Assembly (NCBI GenBank): GCA_025963645.1
Contig: JAOQAI010000013.1
Location: 62,001 to 126,000 of the forward strand
Reading direction: 5' to 3'
DNA from: Flaviaestuariibacter sp.
GTDB taxonomy: Bacteria; Bacteroidota; Bacteroidia; Chitinophagales; Chitinophagaceae
DNA length: 64,000 nucleotides
This document shows positions 22,939-31,871 of the stretch, one piece after another. Positions within the stretch are counted from its first letter, which is position 1. Every line of letters starts with the position of its first letter. The notes under the pieces are model-generated. The model was not told the DNA's origin, searched no databases, and was given only the letters and a program-made list of their open reading frames with translations. A program made the position numbers and the translations under genes.

Positions 22939-25141
22939 ATGAACTTATTTCTATCCACGCACGGCAAAACCTTCCGTGCCGAATGGCAAAAACTAAAGCG
23001 TACGGGCATCTTCTGGCTTTGCCTGGGAGCAGCGCTTTTCATCCCTATCATCAATACGCTGGTTGGGTTCCTGATGGATGCAGACCCTTCCGCGGAAAAT
23101 GCCTGGGGTAGTTTCTTGCAAAACAATTTCGTGGGATTTACCGGCTTTTTCTTCCCGCTTTTTTTAGTGATTACGATGGTGCGGCTGGTGTACTTAGAGC
23201 ACCGGTCTGATACCTGGAAACTAATGGAAACGCAACCGGTAGCACGATTGTCGCTCTATATTGTGAAGTATGAAGTGGCGTTATTGATCTCTCTTTTATG
23301 CCTGATCGGTTTGCTGCTGTTTGCACTCCTGGGCGGCGCCATTTTAGGAGCAGCAAAGCCGGACACCGGGTTTGTTAAAAGCAGCATTCCGTGGGCCGAG
23401 GTTTTTGGGGCATTGGTGCGCTACTGGATTGCTTCCTGGGCACTGCTCGCTATTCAATATTTCCTGTCGCTGCTCATCAAAAGCTTTGCTTGGCCAATGA
23501 CCATTGGCCTGGTGGCCATCATTGCGGGCGGCATGTTTGCAGGCTTTAAAGTATTGGGCTGGTTTCCCTACAGCGCTATCGTTTACACCAGCGCCTCCTA
23601 CAAGGGCAGCAATACCGGCGGCTTCTTATTGCATCACGAACTGCTAAGTTTGGCTTGGGCGGCGCTTTTTTTATGGCTCGGGTTCCAATTGTTTATTAAG
23701 CGTGGTTTTGCAGCGGCCTTTATCCGTGGAGGAAGGCAGCTGGCACAAACGCTGGGTGTGATAGCCATTTTTGCTATTCTTTTTTGGATCGTCACAAAGC
23801 CTTCCGTTTCAAGCCCGTATGCTAAAACGGTGCTGACAGGCACTTTGGAAATGGATAAGCTGCCAGGCGAAGTGCAATTGCTGCAGGCGCCAGCTTTTAA
23901 TGTCGTTATGAGTGGCAAGGTCGCTAATGGCAGGTTCCATCTTTCAACAGATAATGCAATCCCCAAAGGCATTTACTACCTGCGGGCCGGCAGCGTAAGG
24001 ATGCCGGTTTTCTTTGGTGCAAAAGACAGCCTGCATGTGGCGCTGACTACTGGCAAAAGAGGAACGGAACTAAAGTTTGGCGGCACCCGCATGGCGGAAA
24101 ATAGCTTCCTGAAAGAGTATGAGCCGGGCACCGGGTACCTGCAGAATTATGGACATACGCTGACACCGTTCGAATATTCTTCGAGGGTAATGGATCGGTG
24201 GGAAAGTGAGGGCAAAGAAATTGACCGCTATAAAACCGTGGACAACGTGAAGCCGGCGGAAGATTTTATTGCCTGGCAGAAAAAAGACATTGGCTGTATA
24301 TTTATTGCAGCTGCTCGATGTGGAATATCCTAAATCTTTTGCGGTGTATTACCCGAACGATACGCTTAAATGGGGCAAGTCGGTAGAGCGACTGCGCAAG
24401 CAGGTTTCGCTGTCAGACACAACCCTTGCTACCAATGAAAAATATATTGGTTACCTATCTGACTACTGGCGGCTGAAAACAGCAAACGCATCGAATAGGG
24501 ACAGCGCTTTTTTTGCCGCTGCGCAAAGCATACCTACGCCGGCATTGCGAAATGCCGTTTTGTATAAAGAACTGGAATCACGAATAGCTAGCACGAATGA
24601 TAGCGTGCGGCGAAATGGCTGGCTGCAACAATGGCTGCCGGCTGTAAGCAATGTTGTCTTTCAACAGCAGTTACAAGAACAAGCAGCACGGATGAACAGC
24701 CTGCAAAAAGGTCGCCCGGCACCCGCTTTTGCCGCTCTTGGAATGAACGATAAAGACTTCAACTTATCCTTGCTTTCGCGCCGCTATATTGTAATAGATG
24801 TATGGGCTACCTGGTGCGGCCCCTGCAAGCGGGAGAAGCCGCATTTTGAAGAATTAGCGGAGCGCTACACAAGTGAAAACGTAGCCTTTGTAAGCCTTTC
24901 AATAGATGAAGACAAAGACGCCTGGCGCCGCGGTCTTTCCGATGCCTCTAAAAGGGTTTTGCAATTATGGGCTAAAAATGCAGCGGAGGATTTTGGTAAA
25001 TCCTATGCGGTGGCCAGCATCCCGCGATTTATCTTAATTGACCCGAAAGGCCGGATCGTGAATGCGCAAATGCCACCGCCATCCGACCCCGAGTTTGAAG
25101 CGACATTGAAACGGGAGATCCCATATTTGGATAGGTATTAA
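22939..25141 (+). pseudogene. ABC-2 permease fused to DUF4369-like and TlpA thioredoxin domains, frameshifted
   Basis: Two open frames join into one protein of about 733 residues if one base is dropped. The first (22939-24333) has six or seven transmembrane helices in residues 20-285, then a beta-rich segment resembling DUF4369 (near 300-400). At the A6 run 24280-24285 the frame moves by +1; with five A the codons read AWQKKTLAVYLLQLLDVEYP without a break, continuing to 25141. The last about 140 residues are a TlpA/AhpC-like thioredoxin with WATWCGPCKRE and a cis-Pro ASIPRF. The exporter ATPase is 8 nt upstream. Alternatives to decay are a sequence error or slippage at the A-run. Confidence 0.85.
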
Positions 25142-25203
25142 AGCCGCTGCCAATGATGTGTAATCCATAGCTAAAAGGGAAAGATGGGTACGCAATTTCG
25201 ATT

Positions 25204-25211
25204 TAGGTTTG
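25204..25211 (+). promoter_or_regulatory. Bacteroidota -7 box for pnuC, TAGGTTTG
   Basis: Perfect TAnnTTTG match, 7 nt before the ATG at 25219. The 77-bp gap upstream shows no TPP-type riboswitch sequence, arguing against a thiamine-linked PnuT. Confidence 0.5.
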
Positions 25212-25218
25212 TAAACGT

Positions 25219-25863
25219 ATGCCATCCATTTTAGAGCAGTTCATTACGGGCATGAAAGCCACTACGCCGCTTGAATACATTGCCGTCTTTACAGGCATCG
25301 TCAGCGTATGGTTTTCCAAGAAAGAAAACATCCTCGTCTACCCGGTTGGCTTGATCAATACGGGCATTTATGCCTACCTGAGCATCAGGGGCGAATTGTA
25401 CGGCGAAGCCAGCGTGAATGTGTATTACACGGTCATGAGCATCTGGGGCTGGATTATCTGGACGAGAAGAAATGAACGGCAGGAACTGGTACATCGTATA
25501 ACCTATAGTGGTGATAGGGAATGGGGGTACCAGTTACAATTCTTCGTAAGCATTTATATGATTATTTTCTTCTCGCTTACCTATTTAAAAGATAATTTTT
25601 CTGCTAATACCATTCCCGCGCTGGATGCTTTTGCATCGGCTGCGGCCTTTACAGGCATGTGGCTGATGGCAAAGAAAAAAGTGGAAAGCTGGTATTGGTG
25701 GATCGCGACGAACATTACTTCCATACCGCTTTATTTCGCAAAAGGATATGTGTTTACGAGTGTTCTCTTTTTTGTGTTATTAATGTTAGCCTTCTTTGGA
25801 TTGGCAGAGTGGAAGGTGCGGGCTAAGAAGGCTTTACAGGATCAAAAATTGGAGTTGCCATGA
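25219..25863 (+). CDS. pnuC: PnuC-family nicotinamide riboside transporter
   Basis: A 214-residue protein with about seven hydrophobic helices and the PnuC signatures VYPVGLINTGIYAYL, YYTVMSIWGWIIW (the W-rich substrate site) and ESWYWWIATNI. PnuC proteins move vitamin precursors by facilitated diffusion across the inner membrane, with trapping by phosphorylation. The next gene, overlapping by 4 nt (ATGA), encodes an NadR-type kinase, so nicotinamide riboside is the most likely substrate. This assignment is from family and context. Length and topology are normal. Confidence 0.92.
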   Translation: MPSILEQFITGMKATTPLEYIAVFTGIVSVWFSKKENILVYPVGLINTGIYAYLSIRGELYGEASVNVYYTVMSIWGWIIWTRRNERQELVHRITYSGDREWGYQLQFFVSIYMIIFFSLTYLKDNFSANTIPALDAFASAAAFTGMWLMAKKKVESWYWWIATNITSIPLYFAKGYVFTSVLFFVLLMLAFFGLAEWKVRAKKALQDQKLELP

Positions 25864-26405
25864 TGGTAAAAAAGATCGTCATCATCGGTCCTGAATCTAC
25901 TGGTAAAAGCACCTTGTGTGAAGGTTTAGCCGCGCATTATAAAACCGTTTGGTGCCCGGAATATGCACGGCGCTATTTGGAAGAGCGGGGCGCGAAATAT
26001 ACTTACAACGACCTTTTAGAAATAGCCCAGGGGCAACAACGTTTGGAGGATGAACTTTTAAAAGAAGCTAATGCACCTTTTTATTTTATCGATACGAATC
26101 AATACGTGATGAAGGTTTGGTGCGAAGTGGTGTTTGAAGATTGCCATTCCTGGATCATTAAACAAATTGCTGAAAGGCGTTATGATTTTTACCTCCTATG
26201 CGATGTGGACCTGCCTTGGGTAGCCGATGGCTTGCGGGAATATCCTGACCTGGCACAACGGCAACGCTTGGCTAAAATGTATAAAGATATTTTGGTAAGC
26301 AGTGGTACACCCTGGGCACTTATTTCCGGGAGCCCTTCGGAGCGGCTGCAGCGGGCTGTTTCGGTTTTGGAGACGGCTTTTCCGAAAGAGGCTTTTTCCG
26401 AATAA
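25860..26405 (+). CDS. NadR-like nicotinamide riboside kinase (AAA P-loop)
   Basis: A 181-residue P-loop kinase: VIIGPESTGKST near 7-18 (Walker A), WCPEYARRYLEERG near 30-43 and LLCDVDLPWVADGLRE near 117-132 match the C-terminal ribosylnicotinamide-kinase domain of NadR. It lacks the NMN adenylyltransferase domain and the DNA-binding domain of full NadR. With pnuC directly upstream and coupled, it should phosphorylate imported nicotinamide riboside to NMN in the cytosol. A second ATG at 25863 is also possible. Its last 86 bases overlap the convergent mtgA gene. Confidence 0.87.
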   Translation: MMVKKIVIIGPESTGKSTLCEGLAAHYKTVWCPEYARRYLEERGAKYTYNDLLEIAQGQQRLEDELLKEANAPFYFIDTNQYVMKVWCEVVFEDCHSWIIKQIAERRYDFYLLCDVDLPWVADGLREYPDLAQRQRLAKMYKDILVSSGTPWALISGSPSERLQRAVSVLETAFPKEAFSE

Positions 26406-27099
26406 CGGCTTGCACATCCGGGTCAGTTTCAAGGTAGCGCATTTGTCCTTGTATCCAATTGCTTCTGCCCCTGATAAAAGAAGTGGCCGGTTGCGGACGT
26501 AAGCGTTTTGGAGCAGGTAAGCAAGCGGCTACTAAAGAAGCTTCTTTACGAGTTAGTTTAACGGCAGGCTTCTTAAAATAATGTTGCGCTGCCGCTTCCA
26601 CCCCATAAATCCCTTTACCCATCTCAATCACATTCAGGTACACTTCCATTATCCGGCGCTTGCCCCAGATCCATTCGATCATTTTTGTAAAATAGATCTC
26701 TAATCCCTTGCGAATCCAGCTTCTGCCTTGCCAGAGAAAAACATTCTTAGCCACCTGCTGGCTGATGGTGCTGGCGCCACGGATGCGGTTGGGTTTTTTC
26801 TTGTTGTATTTCATTGCCTTCTCAATGCTCTTCCAATCAAACCCGCTGTGGTCGGGAAAGATCTGGTCTTCGGAAGCGATAACGGCAAGCTTCATCGAGG
26901 GAGGGATTTCGTTGCCGGAAATATAATCCCGCTTCAATCCATCGCCAGCTATCCAACTGCTTAACTGCGTGATGGTAACAGGTGGGTTCACCCATTTGAG
27001 CAAAACGATATAAAGTAACTGCCCGATAAATAAGACAAGGAAAAGTCTTTTAATGGCACGCCAGATACGGTTGCCCTTTCCCTTTTTCCGCTTCTTCAT
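26320..27099 (-). CDS. mtgA: Monofunctional peptidoglycan glycosyltransferase
   Basis: A 259-residue membrane-anchored GT51 enzyme that polymerises lipid II into glycan strands. An N-terminal helix (about 15-35) precedes the five GT51 motifs: ASEDQIFPDHSGFDW with the catalytic Glu, RGASTISQQVAKNVFLW, RKGLEIYFTKMIE, KRRIMEVYLNVIEMGKGIYG and KEASLVAACLPAPKRLRP. A Lys/Pro/Ala-rich tail of about 25 residues extends beyond the usual end. That tail is what overlaps the NR-kinase gene on the other strand. Its start overlaps the LysE gene stop by 4 nt, so they are likely one transcript. Confidence 0.93.
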   Translation of the reverse strand: MKKRKKGKGNRIWRAIKRLFLVLFIGQLLYIVLLKWVNPPVTITQLSSWIAGDGLKRDYISGNEIPPSMKLAVIASEDQIFPDHSGFDWKSIEKAMKYNKKKPNRIRGASTISQQVAKNVFLWQGRSWIRKGLEIYFTKMIEWIWGKRRIMEVYLNVIEMGKGIYGVEAAAQHYFKKPAVKLTRKEASLVAACLPAPKRLRPQPATSFIRGRSNWIQGQMRYLETDPDVQAVIRKKPLSEKPSPKPKQPAAAAPKGSRK

Positions 27100-27740
27100 C
27101 CCTGCGGCAATTTATCGCTGAAGAACAGAAGTCCGCAAAGCAGCACAACGCCAAAGCCAATTAGAATAGCACCATTCAAGCGGCTGATCAGTTGTATGTT
27201 TTTTAAGGTAAGGCGCTGGCGGATTCGGTTCGCTAGAAACACTTTTGCAAGGTCGGAAACGAAGACCAGCACCAATGCGATGGAGAAGATAAGAATGCGT
27301 TGATTCAGGCTATCCTCTGCAAATGTTGTAGAGGTAGCCAGCCAGAAAAGGATGATAGCGGGGTTCAGGATGTTCATGAAAAACCCGGTTATCACCAGCT
27401 TTAGATAATCACGTTTCCGAAAACTTAATTGTTGCTTGCCTTCTTTATTGACAGCTACTTTTTTAAAGAAAAGAAAATACACGCCAACAGAGATGAGAAA
27501 AATGCTGCCGGTGATGCCAACGATCTCTTTTCGTTCTATCAGTGAATTAAATAACTCGGTAAAAAGATTAGCCGCAACCGCTAACGCGATATCGCTCAGC
27601 GAAACGCCGGCCACAAAAGCGAGCCCGCCTTTTACGCCATTATTGATGCTTTGTTTGATAATGGTAAAAAGGATCGGCCCAACTGCAATGCTAAGCAGCA
27701 GCCCTAATGTTAATCCTTTTATTAAAGCATAGGCAACCAT
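27096..27740 (-). CDS. LysE/RhtB-family amino-acid exporter
   Basis: A 214-residue inner-membrane protein with six helices and the family start ALIKGLTLGLLLSIAVGPILFTIIKQSINNG (GP motif near 21-22), followed by GLAFVAGVSLSDIALAV. The second half has GFFMNILNPAIILFW, the Asn-Pro motif of LysE translocators. The family exports amino acids or small metabolites by proton antiport; the substrate is unknown. It is coupled to mtgA through a 4-nt overlap. Upstream lies the four-helix-bundle element, whose left repeat arm begins 17 nt before the start codon. Confidence 0.87.
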   Translation of the reverse strand: MVAYALIKGLTLGLLLSIAVGPILFTIIKQSINNGVKGGLAFVAGVSLSDIALAVAANLFTELFNSLIERKEIVGITGSIFLISVGVYFLFFKKVAVNKEGKQQLSFRKRDYLKLVITGFFMNILNPAIILFWLATSTTFAEDSLNQRILIFSIALVLVFVSDLAKVFLANRIRQRLTLKNIQLISRLNGAILIGFGVVLLCGLLFFSDKLPQG

Positions 27741-27756
27741 AGAACAAGTAGAAAAT

Positions 27757-27790
27757 TTAAAGTACGAGGTACGAAGTTAGAAGTACGAAG
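27757..27790 (+). repeat. Left inverted-repeat arm of four-helix-bundle element
   Basis: Three copies of a tacgaag/tacgagg unit in 34 bp. Bases 27763-27777 (tacgaggtacgaagt) are an exact 15-nt reverse complement of 28189-28203. The arm ends 6 nt before the gene's stop codon. Confidence 0.8.
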
Positions 27791-27796
27791 CTAACT

Positions 27797-28150
27797 TCAG
27801 TTGCTTTGATTAGCTCGTGCGGTCCTTAATGAAGAGACTATGATTTTTAGAATTTCAGCCCCCTCGCTTATTAAGCCAAGAATAATTTCGGCCTCGCCTT
27901 TGTTGAACTCTAAAAGTAATTCAAGGAAGTAAATGGTCTCGTCTGTTTCTTCTTCTACAATTTTTAATTTGTTTATGAAGTCAGCCGTTGATTTAGCCCG
28001 TTGCGATGCTCTGTAGTTTGCGCCAATCGAAGACGAGCATCTAATCAGTTGGGAACAATAGGCTTTGTTGATTGTATTGTAAGAGAGCGATGCAACCAGT
28101 TTTCCCACTTGTACTGCATAGTTAAAAGTCCGTTTCTTTAAATCAGTCAT
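27797..28150 (-). CDS. Four-helix-bundle protein (23S rRNA intervening-sequence protein family)
   Basis: A 117-residue all-helical protein. Its signatures LIRCSSSIGANYRASQRAKS near 43-62 and FINKLKIVEEETDETIYFLELL near 66-87 define the S23/IVP four-helix bundle (TIGR02436), related to the Avd accessory protein of diversity-generating retroelements. Members were first seen inside intervening sequences of 23S rRNA genes; their biochemical role is not settled. Here the gene sits between protein genes, flanked by inverted repeats. ATG 28150 is favoured over an in-frame upstream start because the family begins there. The gene looks intact. Confidence 0.92.
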   Translation of the reverse strand: MTDLKKRTFNYAVQVGKLVASLSYNTINKAYCSQLIRCSSSIGANYRASQRAKSTADFINKLKIVEEETDETIYFLELLLEFNKGEAEIILGLISEGAEILKIIVSSLRTARANQSN

Positions 28151-28188
28151 AATACAATTGAATGATATTTCAAACAACCGTGCTCCAC

Positions 28189-28220
28189 ACTTCGTACCTC
28201 GTAATTCTTACTTCGTACTT
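28189..28220 (+). repeat. Right inverted-repeat arm, running into the GH3 3' end
   Basis: Units cttcgta / cctcgta repeat three times. Bases 28189-28203 pair exactly with 27763-27777. The arm overlaps the GH3 gene: its final codons GCA AGT ACG AAG TAA (ASTK-stop) are themselves a repeat unit. Confidence 0.8.
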
Positions 28221-29740
28221 GCTAAGAATTGGGTCCAATCCTCCAGCATCTTTCCTTTTAATACCCGCGGAAATTTATGCTGGCTTCCCAACTTTCCTTT
28301 GCTCTCCATGAATTTTAGAAATGTATCCTCTGATAATTTTTCCAGGAAAACTTCTTTTAGGGCACTGGTGCGTTCTACGGCATAATCGTCGTTCAACTCG
28401 CATAAGCGCTGGTCAATCTTTTTTGCAAGCATATCCGCTTCCACGTTATCATCGCAGGCTACATACCATTTGTGTGCAAAAAAGTTTTGGTAAGGATAAC
28501 CGATCACCGTGTATTCCGGGATAGAGATATTCAGTTCTTCGCTGACAAGCTGCACCGCCCGGTTCATATTCTCCACGCTCAGGTGTTCACCGACAAGGCT
28601 TAGGAAATGCTTGGTGCGGCCCGTGATCACCACCTCCGAACGCTCCAGGTCTACAAAACGCAATGTATCGCCGATCAGGTAGCGCCAGGCGCCGGCATTA
28701 GTGCTCATAAGCAACGCATATTCCCGTCCCATCTCCACTTCGTGGATCATTAAGGCTTCCGGGTTATCGACCATCTTTCCATCCGCATCGAAGTTTTTAT
28801 CATCAAAAGGCACAAACTCCATGAAGATATTATTACTTAGGATCAACTTCATGCCCTTGGCATCTTCACGGTCTTTGAAGCCGATAAAGCCTTCGCTGGA
28901 AAGATAGTTTTCGATGTAAATAATGGGCTTGCCCAGCAGCTTTTCAAACCCTTTTTTATACGGCTCAAACGCTACGCCGCCATGCACAAAAAAGCCAAGG
29001 TTTGGCCAAATATCATGTATCGTATTTACTTTATAATGCTGCACGATCATCTCCATGCACATCTGGCACCAGGCCGGCACACCAACTATATAACCAATAT
29101 CCCAATCCGGCGCTTTCTCTACGATCTCATTCAGTTTTTCATTCCAGTCCTGTATCTTGGCGATCCGCCCGCCGGGTTTGTAAAACGTCTGAAACCAGAA
29201 GGGACGGTTCTTGGCAAGAATGCCGCTGAGGTCACCGGAATACCAGCCCGCTGCGCCTTTTTGCAGATCAGTGGCGCCGCCCAACATCAGGAAGCCCTTA
29301 GTAATGGCGTTGCGTGGTAAATGACTATAAGTAAACACAGATAGCAGTTGGCGCAAATAATTCTCTTTGTTGCTACGCAGCATGTCCTTCGTTACCGGGA
29401 TGTATTTACTGGCAGATTCAGAAGTGCCGGAGCTAAGCGCATAGTATTTGATCTTTCCCGGCCAAGCAACGTCGGGCACGCCCTCCAGCGTTTTTTTCCA
29501 CCACTCTTGGTAAATTTTATTGTAGTCGTGAACCGGCACGCCTTCCTGAAAAGCTTTATCTACCTGCTTGTTCATCAGGATATCATCAAACCTGTATTGT
29601 TGTCCAAATGAAGTGAACCGGGCTTTTTTCAATAACTTTTTTAACACCCGCAACTGCTGCCGTTGCGGATCGTTTTCGGGTATCCGCAGCGCAGTGGCAA
29701 TTGCTTTCGGTAATTTAAAATCTATCAGTCGCGCCATCAA
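28208..29740 (-). CDS. GH3-family acyl-adenylate-type protein
   Basis: A 510-residue protein of the GH3 auxin-responsive promoter family, which belongs to the ANL adenylating fold. The ATP motif region YALSSGTSESASKYIPVT near 108-125 and GGVAFEPYKKGFEKLLG near 254-270, YLSSEGFIGF, and YRYLIGDTLRFVD-like (WRYLIGDTLRFVD) near 350-362 are clear. Plant members conjugate amino acids to acyl hormones; the bacterial substrate is unknown. Soluble, no signal peptide. The last four codons are built from the neighbouring repeat, so the original C-terminus may have been altered. Confidence 0.88.
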   Translation of the reverse strand: MMARLIDFKLPKAIATALRIPENDPQRQQLRVLKKLLKKARFTSFGQQYRFDDILMNKQVDKAFQEGVPVHDYNKIYQEWWKKTLEGVPDVAWPGKIKYYALSSGTSESASKYIPVTKDMLRSNKENYLRQLLSVFTYSHLPRNAITKGFLMLGGATDLQKGAAGWYSGDLSGILAKNRPFWFQTFYKPGGRIAKIQDWNEKLNEIVEKAPDWDIGYIVGVPAWCQMCMEMIVQHYKVNTIHDIWPNLGFFVHGGVAFEPYKKGFEKLLGKPIIYIENYLSSEGFIGFKDREDAKGMKLILSNNIFMEFVPFDDKNFDADGKMVDNPEALMIHEVEMGREYALLMSTNAGAWRYLIGDTLRFVDLERSEVVITGRTKHFLSLVGEHLSVENMNRAVQLVSEELNISIPEYTVIGYPYQNFFAHKWYVACDDNVEADMLAKKIDQRLCELNDDYAVERTSALKEVFLEKLSEDTFLKFMESKGKLGSQHKFPRVLKGKMLEDWTQFLASTK

Positions 29741-29789
29741 ATAATTTAATCGTTAGTGAATAAAGGTAAGACCTAAGAATGGCAAAATA

Positions 29790-31751
29790 TCAGCTTCCCA
29801 ACTGCCTGTAATTTTTTAGGATTGCCTGCAAGTCCTGCGTCACTTCATAGTCCCGGGCATACCATTCGTCTAATTGCTCCAGGCTTTCTGATGGCAAGGA
29901 CTGTGCTAGCAGATGGACAGCTCCATTTGGGGATATAACGCCTTTTCGTAAAGAAGGTATTTGCTTAGAGTTGGTGATATATCCAACCCATGTTTTTTTG
30001 CCGCTCAATACATTTCCGCAATTCCGGAAAAAAGAAAGCGGATGCTTTACGAGAATGGCATGAATGGGAAAAGTTAGGAAAGCCAGTATTGAAAACAATA
30101 CATCAAACAGGCGCTTCATACGGCAATAATAGGGTTTCGATAAATTATAAGAGGGTGTAGCAATCGCTTCGCCTGTGCTGCCCTTAGAATCGCTTCCAAC
30201 AATGCTGCTACTGCCTGCTGCATAATACCGCAAGCGAAATGAGCCTTTTAAAGCATGGGTGATGCTGATCACCGCTTTATAAGATAATTGACCCGTGCAC
30301 AAAACCAGTTCCTTCGCATTTAGTGCGCTGGCAGTTGGTCCCACTTCTTCAATTGGCGCAATGGCTTTTTCTTTATGGCTATCTATACTAATGCGGCCAA
30401 TGATCTTAGTGTCCAGGTTATTCTTTTGCAATAGAGTGCTGGCTTGCTCAAATTCGGTTGCCGACCCTGCTACAAGCAGGAAAGGCTGTTCCACTTTTTC
30501 GACCGGTTCTTGCAAAAATTTCACTTTTAATAAGGACCAGCGAAGAATACTGATGGCAACAAAGGCAAGCATCGCTCCAAAGAACAGGATGCCTCTTGAA
30601 AACCGCAAACTTTCAGGCAGGAGCGCATATACGGCTAATAAAACCAAGGTCGCGAAAACGGTTGAACGGAGCAGGTTCATACGGCGGTAAACCTTATCAT
30701 AAAGCCCCGCGTAATAAGCCGTCACGAGATAGGTAAGTGTAAAGGCGGGAAAAGAAATCTGCAACAGCTTGTCTGGGTAAACAATTTCGGGTCGCACATA
30801 GCCTACCCATGCTTCTTTTACTACCCAAAAAGAAAAAAGGATCAATACAGCGTCTATAAATGGCAATCCTGTCCAGCGCAGAAATTTAGCGAATGCGGCG
30901 AGTGCAGCTCTTATAGCAATGGCCACTTGTATGGCAAACCGGAAAACCCGTGCTTCCGCGCCACCGTAGTGCTTGCGCACAAATTTGTTCATGGCGCTAT
31001 AGAAAAGCCGCACATAGTTGAGGCTGCCGCGCTTCGTGCTTTCGCCTTTAAAATGAATAATGGTCGTATCAGCAATATAATAGTTTTTATAACCGGCGGC
31101 TTGTATGCGATAACTCAGGTCCACATCTTCGCCATACATAAAGAAGCTTTCATCAAACGATCCTACCTTCTCCAATACATCTTTCCGGATGAACATAAAA
31201 GCCCCGGCCAGTACATCCACTTCACTGTTCTGGACTTCGGATAAATGGCCTAAATGGTAGCGACCAAATGTCCTGGATTTTGAAAAAAGCAGCGATAAGC
31301 CAAAAAGCTTATACAATGCCGTCAGGGGCGATGGAAAGGAACGCTTTGATTCTTTTAAAAAAGCGCCTGTGCCATCGATCATGCGAACACCGGCCGCACC
31401 GGCATCGGTGTGTTGCCGAAAGAATTGGATACAGGTATGCAGGCTGTCTTCGGCTAAGAGGGTATCAGGGTTAAGAAATAAAATATATTCTCCGCTCGAT
31501 ACAGATAATCCTTGATTGCACGCTTTGGCAAAACCTGTATTTTGATTATTAGTTATGAACCTCACTTCCGGGAAACGGGCTCCTAAATAGTCCAGGCTTC
31601 CATCATTACTGTTATTGTCCACGATGATCACTTCTGCCGCTATGCCGGCGGTGGCCTTTGCCACGGAGTGCAGGCATTGCTCCAGGAAATACCGGACATT
31701 ATAATTAACGATGATGATGGATACTTGCACGGCTTGATCTGAAAAGGTCAA
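29790..31751 (-). CDS. GT2 glycosyltransferase fused to a degenerate polyprenyl sugar-phosphotransferase module
   Basis: A 653-residue protein in three parts. Residues 1-265 are a GT2 domain ([55 protein letters not shown]), like rhamnosyltransferases. Residues about 290-410 carry four or five helices and then a Rossmann-like segment ([17 protein letters not shown]), as in WbaP-type transferases. The end ([42 protein letters not shown]) matches the two ends of the bacterial sugar-transferase domain, but the middle part that normally holds the catalytic Asp-Glu and the KFRTM motif is missing. So the priming activity is probably lost while the membrane module stays. Confidence 0.83.
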   Translation of the reverse strand: MTFSDQAVQVSIIIVNYNVRYFLEQCLHSVAKATAGIAAEVIIVDNNSNDGSLDYLGARFPEVRFITNNQNTGFAKACNQGLSVSSGEYILFLNPDTLLAEDSLHTCIQFFRQHTDAGAAGVRMIDGTGAFLKESKRSFPSPLTALYKLFGLSLLFSKSRTFGRYHLGHLSEVQNSEVDVLAGAFMFIRKDVLEKVGSFDESFFMYGEDVDLSYRIQAAGYKNYYIADTTIIHFKGESTKRGSLNYVRLFYSAMNKFVRKHYGGAEARVFRFAIQVAIAIRAALAAFAKFLRWTGLPFIDAVLILFSFWVVKEAWVGYVRPEIVYPDKLLQISFPAFTLTYLVTAYYAGLYDKVYRRMNLLRSTVFATLVLLAVYALLPESLRFSRGILFFGAMLAFVAISILRWSLLKVKFLQEPVEKVEQPFLLVAGSATEFEQASTLLQKNNLDTKIIGRISIDSHKEKAIAPIEEVGPTASALNAKELVLCTGQLSYKAVISITHALKGSFRLRYYAAGSSSIVGSDSKGSTGEAIATPSYNLSKPYYCRMKRLFDVLFSILAFLTFPIHAILVKHPLSFFRNCGNVLSGKKTWVGYITNSKQIPSLRKGVISPNGAVHLLAQSLPSESLEQLDEWYARDYEVTQDLQAILKNYRQLGS

Positions 31752-31772
31752 ATATAGTTGTCTGGACTAAGA

Positions 31773-31849
31773 AGTTGATTAGTTGATTGGTTGACAAGTT
31801 GATTGGTTAAAAGAAACACTACACTGTAAATGGCCCTAACTAATCAACT
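31773..31849. repeat. Intergenic palindromic element of agttgatt units
   Basis: Two agttgatt units in tandem (31773-31788) and further variants to 31806; bases 31773-31784 are an exact 12-nt reverse complement of 31838-31849. It fills most of the 120-bp gap between the divergent genes at 31751 and 31872, just upstream of the suhB promoter box. Confidence 0.7.
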
Positions 31850-31860
31850 GTTCCCGCACT

Positions 31861-31868
31861 TACCTTTG
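31861..31868 (+). promoter_or_regulatory. Bacteroidota -7 box for inositol monophosphatase, TACCTTTG
   Basis: Perfect TAnnTTTG match ending 3 nt before ATG 31872. This decides the start against the in-frame ATG at 31830, which lies upstream of the box. Confidence 0.55.
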
Positions 31869-31871
31869 CCT

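Noticed and set aside
24280-24286. Programmed -1 frameshifting at AAAAAAG in the permease gene
   Set aside because: The zero frame is AAA AAA G, not A AAA AAG, and a shift of +1 is needed rather than -1, so the classical slippery-site mechanism does not fit.
25142-25218. A TPP or NAD riboswitch before pnuC
   Set aside because: The gap is only 77 bp and lacks the conserved TPP core sequences; a promoter box explains the region.
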